A program made the translations under genes and the position numbers. A model generated the notes under the pieces. That model searched no databases and had not been told where the DNA came from. It saw only the letters and a program-made list of their open reading frames with translations. From the NCBI RefSeq assembly GCF_003858395.1, contig NZ_QWEV01000005.1, positions 2,108,001 to 2,172,000 on the forward strand: 64,000 nucleotides of DNA, written 5' to 3'. This document shows, piece after piece, positions 24,026-33,457 of this stretch; positions within the stretch are counted from its first letter, which is position 1, and every line of letters starts with the position of its first letter. The stretch is from Acidipila sp. EB88 (GTDB taxonomy: Bacteria; Acidobacteriota; Terriglobia; Terriglobales; Acidobacteriaceae).

Positions 24026-24988
24026 ATGAGTACGGTTTTCTCGAGGGTCGACCTCGTTGGCGTCGGTTTGAATGCCACGGATACACTGATTCCCCTTGCG
24101 CACTATCCCGCACGCGGCTCCAAGGTGGAATACCACACGGCCAGCGTACTGCCCGGCGGACAGGTCGCCACCACGGTCGTGGCCTGTCAGCAATGGGGCA
24201 TGCGCACCCGCTATGTGGGCAAGCTGGGCGACGACGCTGCCGCGGCCCTGCACCGCGAGGCGTTTGCGCGTGCAGGGGTCGAGGCGCAGCTGATCTCGGT
24301 CTCGGGCGGGGCCAGCCCGCAGTCGCTGATCTTTGTGGATGCGCAGGGCGAACGGACCGTGCTGTGCCGGCGCGACGAACGCCTCGTGTTGCAGCCTGCC
24401 GACCTCGCGCAGGAGTGGATCACCAACGCGCGCGCTCTGCACATCGACGGACACGATACGGCAGCAGCCCTGTGCGCCGCCCAGTGGGCGCAGGCCGCGG
24501 GCATACCGGTCATCGCGGATCTTGATGAGATCTACCCCGGAATCGACGAGCTGCTCCGCTGCATTGATTACATGATCGTCAGCCGGGACTTCCCGCTGCG
24601 GCTCATGCAGCAGGACGATCTTCCGAGCGCCCTGTGCGCCATGCAGGCGCGATATGGCGCCACATTGACGGCAGCTACCCTTGGCCCGGATGGAGTTCTG
24701 GCGTGGGACGGGCAGCAGTATCACTACCGCGCGGCGTACCGCGTGCCGGTGCTGGACACTACAGGGGCAGGGGATATCTTTCATGCTGGCTTTATCTACG
24801 GGCTGATGCAGGAGTGGCCACTCGAGCGCCAACTGGACTTCGCCTGTGCCGCCGCCGCCATGAACTGCATGGGCGCCGGCGCCCGCGGGGGCATTGAGTC
24901 ACGCGAGAAGATCGAAGCCCTTATGGCAACCGGCGAGCACTACGGTGAGGCGTACTCCTGTGCCGAGCTCAACCTGATCAAGGGTTAA
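24026..24988 (+). CDS. PfkB-family carbohydrate kinase
   Basis: 320 residues. GGQVATT near residue 44 is the sugar-binding signature and DTTGAGDIFHAGF places the catalytic Asp at 250, both as in ribokinase-like enzymes. It phosphorylates a sugar, nucleoside or related alcohol with ATP in the cytoplasm. The exact substrate cannot be read. It lies 46 bases after fabF on the same strand and is followed by a hairpin shared with zwf. Confidence 0.92.
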   Translation: MSTVFSRVDLVGVGLNATDTLIPLAHYPARGSKVEYHTASVLPGGQVATTVVACQQWGMRTRYVGKLGDDAAAALHREAFARAGVEAQLISVSGGASPQSLIFVDAQGERTVLCRRDERLVLQPADLAQEWITNARALHIDGHDTAAALCAAQWAQAAGIPVIADLDEIYPGIDELLRCIDYMIVSRDFPLRLMQQDDLPSALCAMQARYGATLTAATLGPDGVLAWDGQQYHYRAAYRVPVLDTTGAGDIFHAGFIYGLMQEWPLERQLDFACAAAAMNCMGAGARGGIESREKIEALMATGEHYGEAYSCAELNLIKG

Positions 24989-24995
24989 ACACCGC

Positions 24996-25026
24996 GGCGA
25001 TCCGCCCTCGCAGGGAAAGGATCGCC
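24996..25026. terminator. Hairpin between convergent kinase and zwf genes
   Basis: GGCGATCC and GGATCGCC are exact complements 15 bases apart. A T run is lacking. Confidence 0.5.
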
Positions 25027-25052
25027 TGGTGTTCTGTTTGCCGTCGCCCGGG

Positions 25053-26564
25053 TCAGGCTTGTTCCAGCGAATGCCATGTGTGGCCCGAAGTAGCCAGCAA
25101 GGCGTCGGCCGCGTCCGGACCGGTCGAGCCCGCCGCATAGTCCGGGAACTCCGCAGCCGGAGACTTCCAGGCATCCAGCAGTGGCTGCACCATGCGCCAG
25201 CCTGCTTCCACAAACTCCGCCCGCTGAAACAGCGTTGCGTCGCCCTTCATAACGTCGTGGAGCAGGCGCTCGTAGCCTTTTCCATGTGTTTTGAAAGGCC
25301 CTGCCGGGAACTGAAAGCGCATGGCGCCGTGCTCCACGACCGTTTCGATTCCGGGCGCCTTGGTGCCAAACGACAGCTCGATGCTTTGCTCGGGCTGCAG
25401 GTTGAAGAAAAGCTGGTTGGGCGATTGCGGCTTCTGGTGGTCCTGGGGAAACAGGCGCGCGGGTGGCTGGCGAAAGGTCACGACGATCTCTGTCATCGCA
25501 CAGGAAAGCCGTTTGCCTGTGCGCAGATAAAACGGAACGCCCGACCAGCGCCAGTTGTCGATTTCGACGCGCATGGCAACGTAGGTCTCCGTGTTGGATT
25601 CGGGTTTGACGCCGGGCTCCTTGCGATACCCGGGCACATCCGCGCCCTTCAGCTTGCCTGCTCCGTACTGGCCGCGCACCGCGCTTTTGTCCACCTCGTC
25701 CGGCGCGATCGGGCGGATCGACTGCAAGAGCTCCACCTGCTTGTTGCGCATGTGCTCCGCGCTCAGCGAGACCGGTGGTTCCATCGCTACCAGGGACAGG
25801 AGCTCGGCCATGTGGTTGGGAACCATATCGCGCAGGGCTCCCGATGCCTCGTAGTAGCCGGCCCGGCCTTCCACACCCACGGTCTCCGCCGCCGTGATCT
25901 GCACATTGTCGATCATGGAGCGATTCCAAAGCGGCTCAAACACGGCATTGGAGAAGCGGAATACAGCAAGGTCCTGCACCGCGTCCTTGCCAGCAAAGTG
26001 ATCGATCCGGTAAATCTGGTCCTCGCGCAGGCTTTTCTGCAGCTCCGCGTTGAGCGCGACGGCCGACTCCAGGTCATGACCGAAGGGCTTTTCGATCACG
26101 AGCCTGCGCCAGGCATGTTCGTCTTCGGTGAGCAGCTCGGTGCGCGACAACTGCGAAGCCATGGTTGCGATAAAGCTGGGCGCGACTGCCAGGTAGAAGA
26201 GCCGGTTCGCCGGGCCCTGTGCCTTTTTTTCCAGTGCCTCGATCGTGCTCTTGACCGTGTCGAACGACGCAGGTTCGGTGAAGTTGGCCGTTTGGTAGTG
26301 CGAGCGGTCCGTGATCCAGCTGACTACGCCCGCATCGGCATCCTCGCCCCAGAACTCCTTCAGCGTGGTGGAGACGTGGTCGCGAAACTTCGCATCGTCC
26401 CATGCATCCATGGCAACGCCCAGGAGTTGGAAGGTATCGGGCAGCACCTTAGCCGCAACCAGGTTGTAGAGCGAAGGTAGCAACAGGCGCTTGCACAGAT
26501 CACCACTCGCTCCAAAGATCGTCATCAAGCACCCGGGTACCTGTGTCGCTTGTGCCTCCTGCAT
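25053..26564 (-). CDS. zwf: Glucose-6-phosphate 1-dehydrogenase
   Basis: 503 residues. The NADP-binding FGASGDLCKRLLLPSLYNL is at 17-35, EKPFGHD at 158-164, and the active-site RIDHFAGKDAVQ at 186-197. It makes 6-phosphogluconolactone and NADPH, the entry step of the oxidative pentose phosphate route. Transaldolase at 45333 belongs to the same pathway. Neither gnd nor pgl is adjacent here. GAGGAG precedes the ATG by about 7 bases. The gene is 150 bases past the PIG-L gene, with a terminator between them, so it has its own promoter. Confidence 0.97.
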   Translation of the reverse strand: MQEAQATQVPGCLMTIFGASGDLCKRLLLPSLYNLVAAKVLPDTFQLLGVAMDAWDDAKFRDHVSTTLKEFWGEDADAGVVSWITDRSHYQTANFTEPASFDTVKSTIEALEKKAQGPANRLFYLAVAPSFIATMASQLSRTELLTEDEHAWRRLVIEKPFGHDLESAVALNAELQKSLREDQIYRIDHFAGKDAVQDLAVFRFSNAVFEPLWNRSMIDNVQITAAETVGVEGRAGYYEASGALRDMVPNHMAELLSLVAMEPPVSLSAEHMRNKQVELLQSIRPIAPDEVDKSAVRGQYGAGKLKGADVPGYRKEPGVKPESNTETYVAMRVEIDNWRWSGVPFYLRTGKRLSCAMTEIVVTFRQPPARLFPQDHQKPQSPNQLFFNLQPEQSIELSFGTKAPGIETVVEHGAMRFQFPAGPFKTHGKGYERLLHDVMKGDATLFQRAEFVEAGWRMVQPLLDAWKSPAAEFPDYAAGSTGPDAADALLATSGHTWHSLEQA

Positions 26565-26654
26565 CGCCTGCTCCTCTGCCTTGCCCTCTATTTTGGCTGG
26601 CCCTTGCTTTGTTGCTTAAGCTACGCTTTCTGTTGTCGAGAGTGCTGCAGAGTT

Positions 26655-26688
26655 AAAAAAAGCGCAAGCCATGAGGCCTGCGCTTTTT
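26655..26688. terminator. Terminator after the PIG-L gene
   Basis: AAAAAGCGCAAGCC pairs with GGCCTGCGCTTTTT with one G-T wobble, loop ATGA. A and T runs on the two sides. Confidence 0.75.
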
Positions 26689-26714
26689 CGTTTCAGAGGA
26701 GCTCTGGTGTTGAA

Positions 26715-27413
26715 CTAAACCAGCCGGGCGATCGGCGGATCGTTCGGGCTGGGCTGAGCGTGCTCAAAGTTGGGCAGGACCATCGGGGTTTGCAGTGCGG
26801 CGCTGACCATCAGCGCAAGGTTCAGACGGACTGGCGTGAATGCCTCGCACACGCTGCGATAGTCCGGCCATGCACGCTGTCTGCCGGCAGTTTCTGCCCA
26901 CTCGATCGTGCGCACCCGCTCCCGCTGGGAGGCGTGTGCGGCCAAGCTCTTTACCTTGAGTCCCCACGAGACAGCGATCTCGACCTTGAGTGAGCCGACA
27001 AACTGTGACGTGGAGGGGCCTTCGTAGAAGAGGATGCTCGGGCTGCGACGTGCCGCCGAGACAACCGACTCGCTGAGCACACGATGGTCCGAGTGGGAAT
27101 CCATCGGTGCATGCGTCATGATCAGGTCCGGCTTGTGCAGGTCGAGCTTCTCCTCGAGCACGCGGACGGTGCGAGGACCGGACAGGGAACCATCCGGTAG
27201 ATGCCCGAAGTCCACGTTTACGTTGAGGATCTTCGCGCTGTTCCGTTCCTCATCGAGGCGCAGCGAGGGATCGCCACCCAGTTCGCCATCCGTCATGGTC
27301 AGGAACGTGACCCGCCACCCGGACATGCGCAGCAGCACTGAGAAGCCGCCAGCCCCCAGGGCGCAATCATCTGGGTGAGCTCCGATAACTAGGGCACTCT
27401 TGGGCTTCATCAT
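26715..27413 (-). CDS. PIG-L family deacetylase
   Basis: 232 residues. AHPDDCALGAGG at 12-23 holds the zinc-binding His and the two Asp, and HSDHRVLSE around 107 the second His. The fold matches the LmbE/PIG-L group, which removes acetyl groups from N-acetylglucosamine derivatives, such as in GPI precursors, mycothiol or bacillithiol, or from antibiotics. No bacillithiol partner genes are nearby, so the substrate is open. It starts ATGATG with a weak ribosome site. It is divergent from the epoxide-hydrolase-like gene, with about 245 bases between. Confidence 0.88.
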   Translation of the reverse strand: MMKPKSALVIGAHPDDCALGAGGFSVLLRMSGWRVTFLTMTDGELGGDPSLRLDEERNSAKILNVNVDFGHLPDGSLSGPRTVRVLEEKLDLHKPDLIMTHAPMDSHSDHRVLSESVVSAARRSPSILFYEGPSTSQFVGSLKVEIAVSWGLKVKSLAAHASQRERVRTIEWAETAGRQRAWPDYRSVCEAFTPVRLNLALMVSAALQTPMVLPNFEHAQPSPNDPPIARLV

Positions 27414-27658
27414 AAGCTTCTAATCCTCCGCATCGACTGCAGCGCTGTGCCGACGCGCTTCCAGGTTGGACTGCTATACGACAAGCTAGATTGGTTCTAG
27501 GTCGTTTGTAAGGAGAGTATAAGTTCAGTGGTGACAGGCAGCCACGTTACCATCGTGCTCTGGAAACACCATCGGTCTGCATCTATCGGGGTGGCAGGTG
27601 GAAGGAGTTCGACGTACCTCGACACGCATGTGCGCGGCGCGGCATCCCACCTTTGCAT

Positions 27659-28552
27659 ATGCGCACGCACAAGGTAAATGCCGGCGAAGTACAGCTCCAT
27701 TACGAGCAGAGCGGCCCCAGGAAAGGGCAGCCGCTGCTGCTGGTGCACGGCTGGCCCGACTCGCCCCGCACCTGGGACAAGGTGCTGCCCGGGCTCCACG
27801 CTGCCGGTTTCCGCACCATCGCGCCGTACCTGCGCGGGTACGGGCCTTCCCGGTTTCGCGACCCGATCTTCGGCCGCAAGCCACGTCGCACTGGGCAGCC
27901 CGTCGCATTTGCCCACGATATCCTTGCCCTCGCGAACCACTTGAAGCTGGAGCAGTTCTGCTTTGTCGGCCACGACTGGGGTGCACACGCGGGCTACGCG
28001 CTGGCCGCGCTTGCGCCCCGGCGGGTGCGGTCGCTTGTTACTCTTTCGGTACCATTCCAGCCGGAACCGGTGACCCCGCCTCCACTGCCTCAAGCACAGG
28101 CTTACTGGTATCAGTGGCTTCTGTGCACCAAGCCCGGAGAGCAGCGCTTCCGCAAGGATCCGGTGGCATACGGCAGGGCGCAGTGGGATGCATGGAGCCC
28201 GGGCTCCTGGTACAGCAATGCCGAACTGGAAGAGGCTGCAGCAAGCTGGCGTGGCACGGACTTTCAGGATGTGGTCCTGCATAGTTACCGTTCCCGCTGG
28301 GGGCATGCTCCGCTCGATCCGAGGTATGCACAGTTGCAGGCACGCTTTGCGGCGGTGCGCACACTCAGTACCCCGACGCTGTTGATCCACGGCCGGGAAG
28401 ACCATTGCACCCTTGCCGAGACGACCGACGGTGCGGAGCAATACTTCCGAGCGCCGTATCGCCGCCTGCTGCTGGATGCGGTGGGGCACTTCCCGCAGCG
28501 GGAAGCTCCGAAGGCGGTCGTGGCAGCCATCCTGGATCACCTGCGGCGATAG
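27659..28552 (+). CDS. Alpha/beta hydrolase, epoxide hydrolase/haloalkane dehalogenase-like
   Basis: 297 residues. HGWPDSPRTW at 30-39 forms the oxyanion loop, and the nucleophile is Asp106 in GHDWGAHAGY, which points to an epoxide hydrolase or dehalogenase rather than a serine esterase. HGREDHCT contributes the acid and AVGHFPQRE the catalytic His. A cap-like stretch (residues about 140-210) sits between. It probably opens small epoxides or hydrolyses related compounds. The ATG at 27659 follows a TTG at 27653 that I consider less likely. Confidence 0.9.
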   Translation: MRTHKVNAGEVQLHYEQSGPRKGQPLLLVHGWPDSPRTWDKVLPGLHAAGFRTIAPYLRGYGPSRFRDPIFGRKPRRTGQPVAFAHDILALANHLKLEQFCFVGHDWGAHAGYALAALAPRRVRSLVTLSVPFQPEPVTPPPLPQAQAYWYQWLLCTKPGEQRFRKDPVAYGRAQWDAWSPGSWYSNAELEEAAASWRGTDFQDVVLHSYRSRWGHAPLDPRYAQLQARFAAVRTLSTPTLLIHGREDHCTLAETTDGAEQYFRAPYRRLLLDAVGHFPQREAPKAVVAAILDHLRR

Positions 28553-28653
28553 CCCTCTGCGCAGGGTGCATGCGGGAGTAAGTCTGCCGGATAAGTATTC
28601 CTGGCTAAGTGCAGCGTTGCCTTTGACTCGCGTCGCCTCTATGGCCCGGCTGG

Positions 28654-30381
28654 TTACTCCCCGGTGCGTGGCGCTTCTGCCATGGCGGGGGCGGAGTATT
28701 GTTGCAGGGCAGCTACCACGCGCGCGATTACCGGTTCCCACCCTGCCGCAGTGCAGCCATAAACCGGCAGTTCGGCTTGTCGAAACAGCCGGGCCGATGG
28801 ATACCAGGGGCTGCCTTCTATCTCGGGCTGCGGCGATGGAGGAGCCAGCCAACGCCAGTCCACGATGCGTGGCAGCAGGATCCAGGTGGCAAGATTCTGC
28901 GTGGCCGCGAGGTGTGCCACCGCCGTATCCACAGAGATCACCAGGTCGAGCGACGCCAGCACCGCCGCCGTGTCGCAGAAGGTGGCAAGTGTTGGTGTCT
29001 CCAGGGCAAAGCCACAGTGCGCGATCTGGCTGGTGGCCGCGCCGACCTGCAGCGAAACCAGCTCAACACCCGGCACGGCGCTCAGGGGTGCAAACAGGGC
29101 TAGCGGTATGGAGCGTTCGTGGTCACGTCGATGTGTCGGGTCACCAGCCCATGCCAGCCCGACCCGCAAAGTGACTCCGTACTTCTTGGCAGGGAATGTC
29201 TCTGCTCCTGCTGCATCGGGAAAGGGCAGAGGTGGCGGGATGCTTGCACCCGTGGTTCCGCATGCAAGGGGCAGGCTGAGCAGGGGCGTGTGGCAGTCTG
29301 CGGGCGGAGCGGCTTCGCCTTGCTTTACCACTGCGACCAACCCGGGCATGGATGCACTGAGGCGCTGCACGAGCGAGCAGAGAAGCGGTTGTATCTCGAG
29401 GATCACTTGCGCGCCCGCGGCGAAGACCAGGGGAAGATAGCGAAGGAACTGGATGGTATCCCCGAGACCCTGCTCCGCGTGGATCAGCACGGTCCTGCCC
29501 TGGATGTCGAAATCGCCAAGCCAGCATGGGGTGGTGAAGGTGCGCCCTGCCTGGCGGTAGTGATCCCACTTCCATCGCCACTGGTAGTGCGGCCAGCCAG
29601 CTTCGTAGTTGCCGCTCCGCAGAAGGTGCACGCCCAGGTTCCAGTGATAGAGAGCATTGTCCGGCTCAAGCTTCACTGCCGATTGCAGGTGCTCTTCTGC
29701 GTCCGCCTCTGCGATGAGGCTTAGTACCTCGCCAAGATTGCTGTGTGCGGCGGCAAAGCGCGGCTCGAGGGCAACTGCATTGCGCAGCAGAGACACGGCC
29801 GCGGCATAGTTTCCGCGATCGCGGTGCACGGTTGCCAGGTTGCTGCAGGCCTCTGCATACAACGGATCGATTGCGCGGGCAGCTTCAAACTGCTCCATCG
29901 CGCCATCGAGATCGCCTTCTTGTTTGAGAACGCTGCCAAGGTTGTTATGTGCCACGGCAAGTCGAGGATCCAGGAGAAGCGCATGGAGAAAGCTTTGGAT
30001 TGCAGCGGCAGGCTGCTGCAACCGGTGCAGGCAGATGCCTAAATCGTTCCATAACTCGGCCCGCGCTGGAGCCAGCGAGAGCGTGCGCGCCAGTGCATCT
30101 GCGGCTTCTGCCCACGACTGGCTCATCACGAGAATCGTGCATTGAAGCATTGCCACGTCTAAGTCGGCAGGGGCCGACCGGGCAGCTCTCGCTATGAGTG
30201 TGCGCGCACGTGTTGCTTTGCCTGCCTGCATAGCTGCCGACGCTAATAGGCGCAGCGCAACGGGTTGCTCCGGCTCGCTTGCAAGCACTTGTTCGCAAAG
30301 TGTCGTCGCGGTCGCCGGGTCGCCTGCGCTGTGTGCAGCCAATGCTGATTGAAGCTGTTGTGCAACGAGGGTGTTCTGCAT
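28654..30381 (-). CDS. TPR-repeat protein with glycosyltransferase-like C-terminal domain
   Basis: About 575 residues from the ATG at 30381. Residues 1-280 are a series of about seven TPR units, for example LAVAHNNLGSVLKQEGDLDG and AHSNLGEVL. The second half has LIHAEQGLGDTIQFLRYLP, VGLAWAGDPTH, SVDTAVAHLAA and WYPSARLFRQ. This pattern is familiar from bacterial TPR proteins with a GT9/GT41-like (heptosyltransferase or O-GlcNAc-transferase-like) domain. It could glycosylate proteins or assist in polysaccharide assembly. The nucleotide-sugar-binding site is not certain. A TTG at 30438 would add 19 residues. Confidence 0.85.
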   Translation of the reverse strand: MQNTLVAQQLQSALAAHSAGDPATATTLCEQVLASEPEQPVALRLLASAAMQAGKATRARTLIARAARSAPADLDVAMLQCTILVMSQSWAEAADALARTLSLAPARAELWNDLGICLHRLQQPAAAIQSFLHALLLDPRLAVAHNNLGSVLKQEGDLDGAMEQFEAARAIDPLYAEACSNLATVHRDRGNYAAAVSLLRNAVALEPRFAAAHSNLGEVLSLIAEADAEEHLQSAVKLEPDNALYHWNLGVHLLRSGNYEAGWPHYQWRWKWDHYRQAGRTFTTPCWLGDFDIQGRTVLIHAEQGLGDTIQFLRYLPLVFAAGAQVILEIQPLLCSLVQRLSASMPGLVAVVKQGEAAPPADCHTPLLSLPLACGTTGASIPPPLPFPDAAGAETFPAKKYGVTLRVGLAWAGDPTHRRDHERSIPLALFAPLSAVPGVELVSLQVGAATSQIAHCGFALETPTLATFCDTAAVLASLDLVISVDTAVAHLAATQNLATWILLPRIVDWRWLAPPSPQPEIEGSPWYPSARLFRQAELPVYGCTAAGWEPVIARVVAALQQYSAPAMAEAPRTGE

Positions 30382-30499
30382 GCGGCGTTTCCGAAGGATG
30401 CGAGGCTGGCGCTTGTGCTCAGTACCACTTCTCCCCAAACGCCCCCAGGCCTGCTACCAGCTATCTACCCATGCACAGCATAAGGCAGCAGAAACGCTC

Positions 30500-30757
30500 T
30501 TACTTGGCTGCCAGCCGTGCAGCCTTCTTGGCGGCACGCTTCTGTGTGGCCCAGCGCTTCCGCTGTGCTTCTGCGATCCTCTGGCGACCTTCTTCACTCA
30601 TGGTCCGGCGGGTCACAGGCTTTGCCTGCTTTGTGGCTGCGGTCTTGCGCGGAGTGGGTGTAGCCGTTTCAGCCGAGGAAGCAACAAGCGACTTGCGAGC
30701 CACAGCGAGTGCGTTCATGGCCTGATCAATGACGGAGAGGAGATTATTTTTTGCCAT
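30500..30757 (-). CDS. Small basic protein with S-E-E-G-R..AEAQRKRW motif
   Basis: 85 residues, Lys/Arg/Ala-rich. The middle contains MSEEGRQRIAEAQRKRWATQ, a short helix-forming motif shared by small basic proteins of Acidobacteria and Planctomycetes and close to motifs in homing-endonuclease modular DNA-binding repeats. The C-terminus is AAKKAARLAAK, like bacterial histone H1 tails. It may bind nucleic acid, but that is an inference from charge and motif. The start has AAGAGA nearby. It lies 119 bases upstream of the TPR gene in the same direction. Confidence 0.7.
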   Translation of the reverse strand: MAKNNLLSVIDQAMNALAVARKSLVASSAETATPTPRKTAATKQAKPVTRRTMSEEGRQRIAEAQRKRWATQKRAAKKAARLAAK

Positions 30758-31153
30758 TCTCTTAGCTTAGAGGAACTAGGTGCTTTGTACTCGGAAACGA
30801 GCAGTATTTTCTTCACTCATTCTTTATGAGATAGTGACCAGGTCGACCTGAAAGCCACCTCGGCAACTCTTTTCGTAACCAGAAAAGGTGAAGAGGCCGC
30901 TCTTGCCCGCCTCGGAGCGCCGGCATTGCATGCGGATGTTTCCCGGTGTGCCTGCCCGCACTAAGTGCGATGTGGAACTGCGATCGGGGCGCGCCGAGCT
31001 TTCAGAACCTGCGTGCAACGAGCCAACGTTGAAGCCCGGAATGCGCAATGCTCGATCACGACAACGAAGATGAAGTGTTGCCGGCAGGCGGCAAGTGTCC
31101 TTGTTCGCGAGCCCCAGGAAGAACGAAGAGGCCGCGCTGCTGTTACGCCTGTG
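30758..31153. other. Intergenic region, nothing recognised
   Basis: 396 bases between two minus-strand genes. It contains no clear gene, repeat or RNA. The promoter of the small basic gene should be in the AT-rich first 80 bases. Confidence 0.5.
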
Positions 31154-32479
31154 TCATCCGGCGGTGCCACCCAGGTCATCATCCTTGGTCTCACGGATCA
31201 ACGCGAGGCCGCCCAGGGTAAGCAGCGCAGAGAGTGTGAGATAGTACCCGACGTACTGCAGCCCGTAGGTGTGCGCGAGCCACGTCGCAATATAAGGTGC
31301 GAGGGAAGCGCCGAAGATGCCTGCCAGGCTGAACGCCAGGGAGCTGCCGGTGTAACGAACCGGCGTAGGGAAGAGTTCAGAGATCACCGTCCCCAGAGGG
31401 CCATAAGTAAGTCCCATCAGCGTGAGTCCGACTGCGAGCATGGCTCCGGCTCCCGCCATTCCGGCTGCGAACATGGGGGCGAGTGCGAAACCGTAAACCG
31501 CGATCGCAAGGCTAACGACTAACATGATTCGGCGGCGACCCTGTTCTGCCAGCGCTGCAGATACTGGAATCGCGGCTGCGAAGAAGCCGGTACCGATCAA
31601 CTGCAGCAGCAGAAAGGTACCCCGGTCGTAGTGGAGCGCGGTTGTTCCCCACGAGAGGGTGAACACGATCATGAGGTAGAAGAGAACAAAGGTGGCCATG
31701 CAGATGAGGATGCCGGCAACAAGCGCGCGCGTATGCGTGCGCAGCACCGTCACGATCGGGAAGCCCACCGGCTCTGCGCGTTCCATTGCCGCGGCGAATA
31801 CGGGCGTCTCCGTGATGGCCAGTCGAACGTACAGGCCTAACAACACAAGCAGCGCACTCGCGAGGAACGGCAGGCGCCAACCCCATGCCGCGAACTGCGC
31901 GTTGGACAGATAGTGGGAGAGCAGCAGAAACACGCCGCCCGAGAGAAAGAAGCCGATCGGGGCGCCCAGCTGGGGAAACATGCCATACAAGGCGCGCTTG
32001 CTTGGAGGCGCGTTCTCAACCGCGAGTAGCACGGCTCCGCCCCACTCACCGCCGAGGCCGATGCCCTGGCCGAAGCGGCACAAGGCAAGCAACAGCGGCG
32101 CCGCGATGCCGATGCTGTGATACGTAGGCAGCACGCCGATGGCGAAGGTCGAGATACCCATGGTCGAAAGCGCCAGCACCAGGGTCTTCTTGCGGCCCAC
32201 GCGATCACCGAAATGTCCAAACAACGCCGAGCCTATCGGGCGCGCAAAGAAGGCGATGCCGAAGGTCGCCAGCGAGGCAAGTGTGGAGGTGGCGGGGTCG
32301 GATGCGGGAAAGAAAAGCCGGGGGAACACCAGGACCGCTGCCGTGGCATAGATGTAGAAATCGAAGAACTCCACCGCTGTGCCTACGAGGCTGGCAAAGA
32401 GCACCTGCCTTGGTGTGTTGATCAGCGGCGTGGCGTGCCTGTTGGCCAGGGAAGATGCGGCGGTGGTGTCGCCTGTCAT
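31154..32479 (-). CDS. MFS transporter, metabolite:H+ symporter (ProP/ShiA) type
   Basis: 441 residues and twelve membrane segments. FDFYIYATAAVLVFPRLFFP, ARPIGSALFGHFGDRVGRKK and GQGIGLGGEWGGAVLL are the hallmarks of the MHS subfamily, whose members take up dicarboxylates, shikimate, proline or betaine with protons. The substrate cannot be assigned. Its ATG overlaps the stop of the sulfurtransferase gene by ATGA, so the two are translationally coupled. Confidence 0.93.
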   Translation of the reverse strand: MTGDTTAASSLANRHATPLINTPRQVLFASLVGTAVEFFDFYIYATAAVLVFPRLFFPASDPATSTLASLATFGIAFFARPIGSALFGHFGDRVGRKKTLVLALSTMGISTFAIGVLPTYHSIGIAAPLLLALCRFGQGIGLGGEWGGAVLLAVENAPPSKRALYGMFPQLGAPIGFFLSGGVFLLLSHYLSNAQFAAWGWRLPFLASALLVLLGLYVRLAITETPVFAAAMERAEPVGFPIVTVLRTHTRALVAGILICMATFVLFYLMIVFTLSWGTTALHYDRGTFLLLQLIGTGFFAAAIPVSAALAEQGRRRIMLVVSLAIAVYGFALAPMFAAGMAGAGAMLAVGLTLMGLTYGPLGTVISELFPTPVRYTGSSLAFSLAGIFGASLAPYIATWLAHTYGLQYVGYYLTLSALLTLGGLALIRETKDDDLGGTAG

Positions 32480-33327
32480 AGAGCCCTTTCAATCACTGCT
32501 TCTGGATCCCGAGCATACTCGGCCCACGAGCCGTCGTAGAGGCTTACCTGCGTGGCGCCGCAGATAGCCAGCGCAAGCGCGATCACCGCAGCCGTCACGC
32601 CAGAACCGCAGGTTGTGATGACGGGTCGCTCGAGATCGACGCCCCACTGGCGGAACAGTGTTGTAAGTTCAGTGCTCGGCTTCATGCGGCCGTCGCGGAT
32701 CAACTCGGTGTAGGGCACGTTCAAAGAACCCGGCATATGGCCGGATGCGATGCCTGGCCTGGGCTCGGGTGCTGTGCCTGCAAAGCGGGCGCGGGAGCGC
32801 GCATCCAGAATCTGCGTGCGGTGCTGCGCTTCTTCAGAAAGCACCAGCTTGATGCGGTGGATGCTGCTTACGGCTTCTGGATCAGGCGCAGCGTGAAAAG
32901 AAGCGGCGGTTGTTGGTACAGGGCCGGTTTCTACAGGCAGCGCAGCCTGCTGCCAGCCAGGCAGTCCGCCATCGAGGATGTACACGCGTTTTGCCCCGAG
33001 GCTTCGAAGCATCCACCAGGCACGCGGTGCGGAGAAGACATCACCCTGTTCATAGACGACGATCAATGCGTCTTCGCTTACGCCGAGTTGTTGCATGTCC
33101 CGCGCAAACCGCTCTGCGGAGGGCAGCATGTGCGGCAAGGGCGTCGTGTTGTCCGAGAGTCTGTCGATATCAAAGAAGTGTGCCCCGGGAATATGCGCTG
33201 ATAGATATTGCTCGTAAGGAGGAATGCCGGGCGCGGACCCTGGCGGCGCGAGTGTTGCGTCGAGGATGTTGAGCCGCGCGCTGCCAAGTCGCTCAAAGAG
33301 CCATGAAGGAGAAACCAGCGGGTCCAT
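32476..33327 (-). CDS. sseA: Thiosulfate / 3-mercaptopyruvate sulfurtransferase
   Basis: 283 residues with two rhodanese domains. The inactive N-terminal one carries AHIPGAHFFDIDRLSD. The C-terminal one holds the active Cys in TCGSGVTA, the mercaptopyruvate-type loop, and SLYDGSWAEYA. It moves sulfur from 3-mercaptopyruvate or thiosulfate to cyanide or thiol acceptors. The ATG at 33327 matches the family start. The longer frame from 33414 has no support. It is coupled to the MFS gene by overlap, so the transporter may import a sulfur-linked metabolite, which is only an inference. Confidence 0.94.
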   Translation of the reverse strand: MDPLVSPSWLFERLGSARLNILDATLAPPGSAPGIPPYEQYLSAHIPGAHFFDIDRLSDNTTPLPHMLPSAERFARDMQQLGVSEDALIVVYEQGDVFSAPRAWWMLRSLGAKRVYILDGGLPGWQQAALPVETGPVPTTAASFHAAPDPEAVSSIHRIKLVLSEEAQHRTQILDARSRARFAGTAPEPRPGIASGHMPGSLNVPYTELIRDGRMKPSTELTTLFRQWGVDLERPVITTCGSGVTAAVIALALAICGATQVSLYDGSWAEYARDPEAVIERAL

Positions 33328-33457
33328 GCAGGGATGGTATCGCGGCCCGCGACCGACGGGAAGCGCAGGCTTTGAATAAGAACCAGCGGTGCTGAAAGGC
33401 AACGAGAAGAACACGTACTAGGTCGTACTTTCTTTCTCCTTCGCGTTCAGCGCGGAT

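Noticed and set aside
25029..26480. 483-residue frame opposite zwf
   Set aside because: Antisense shadow; the zwf motifs are complete on the minus strand.
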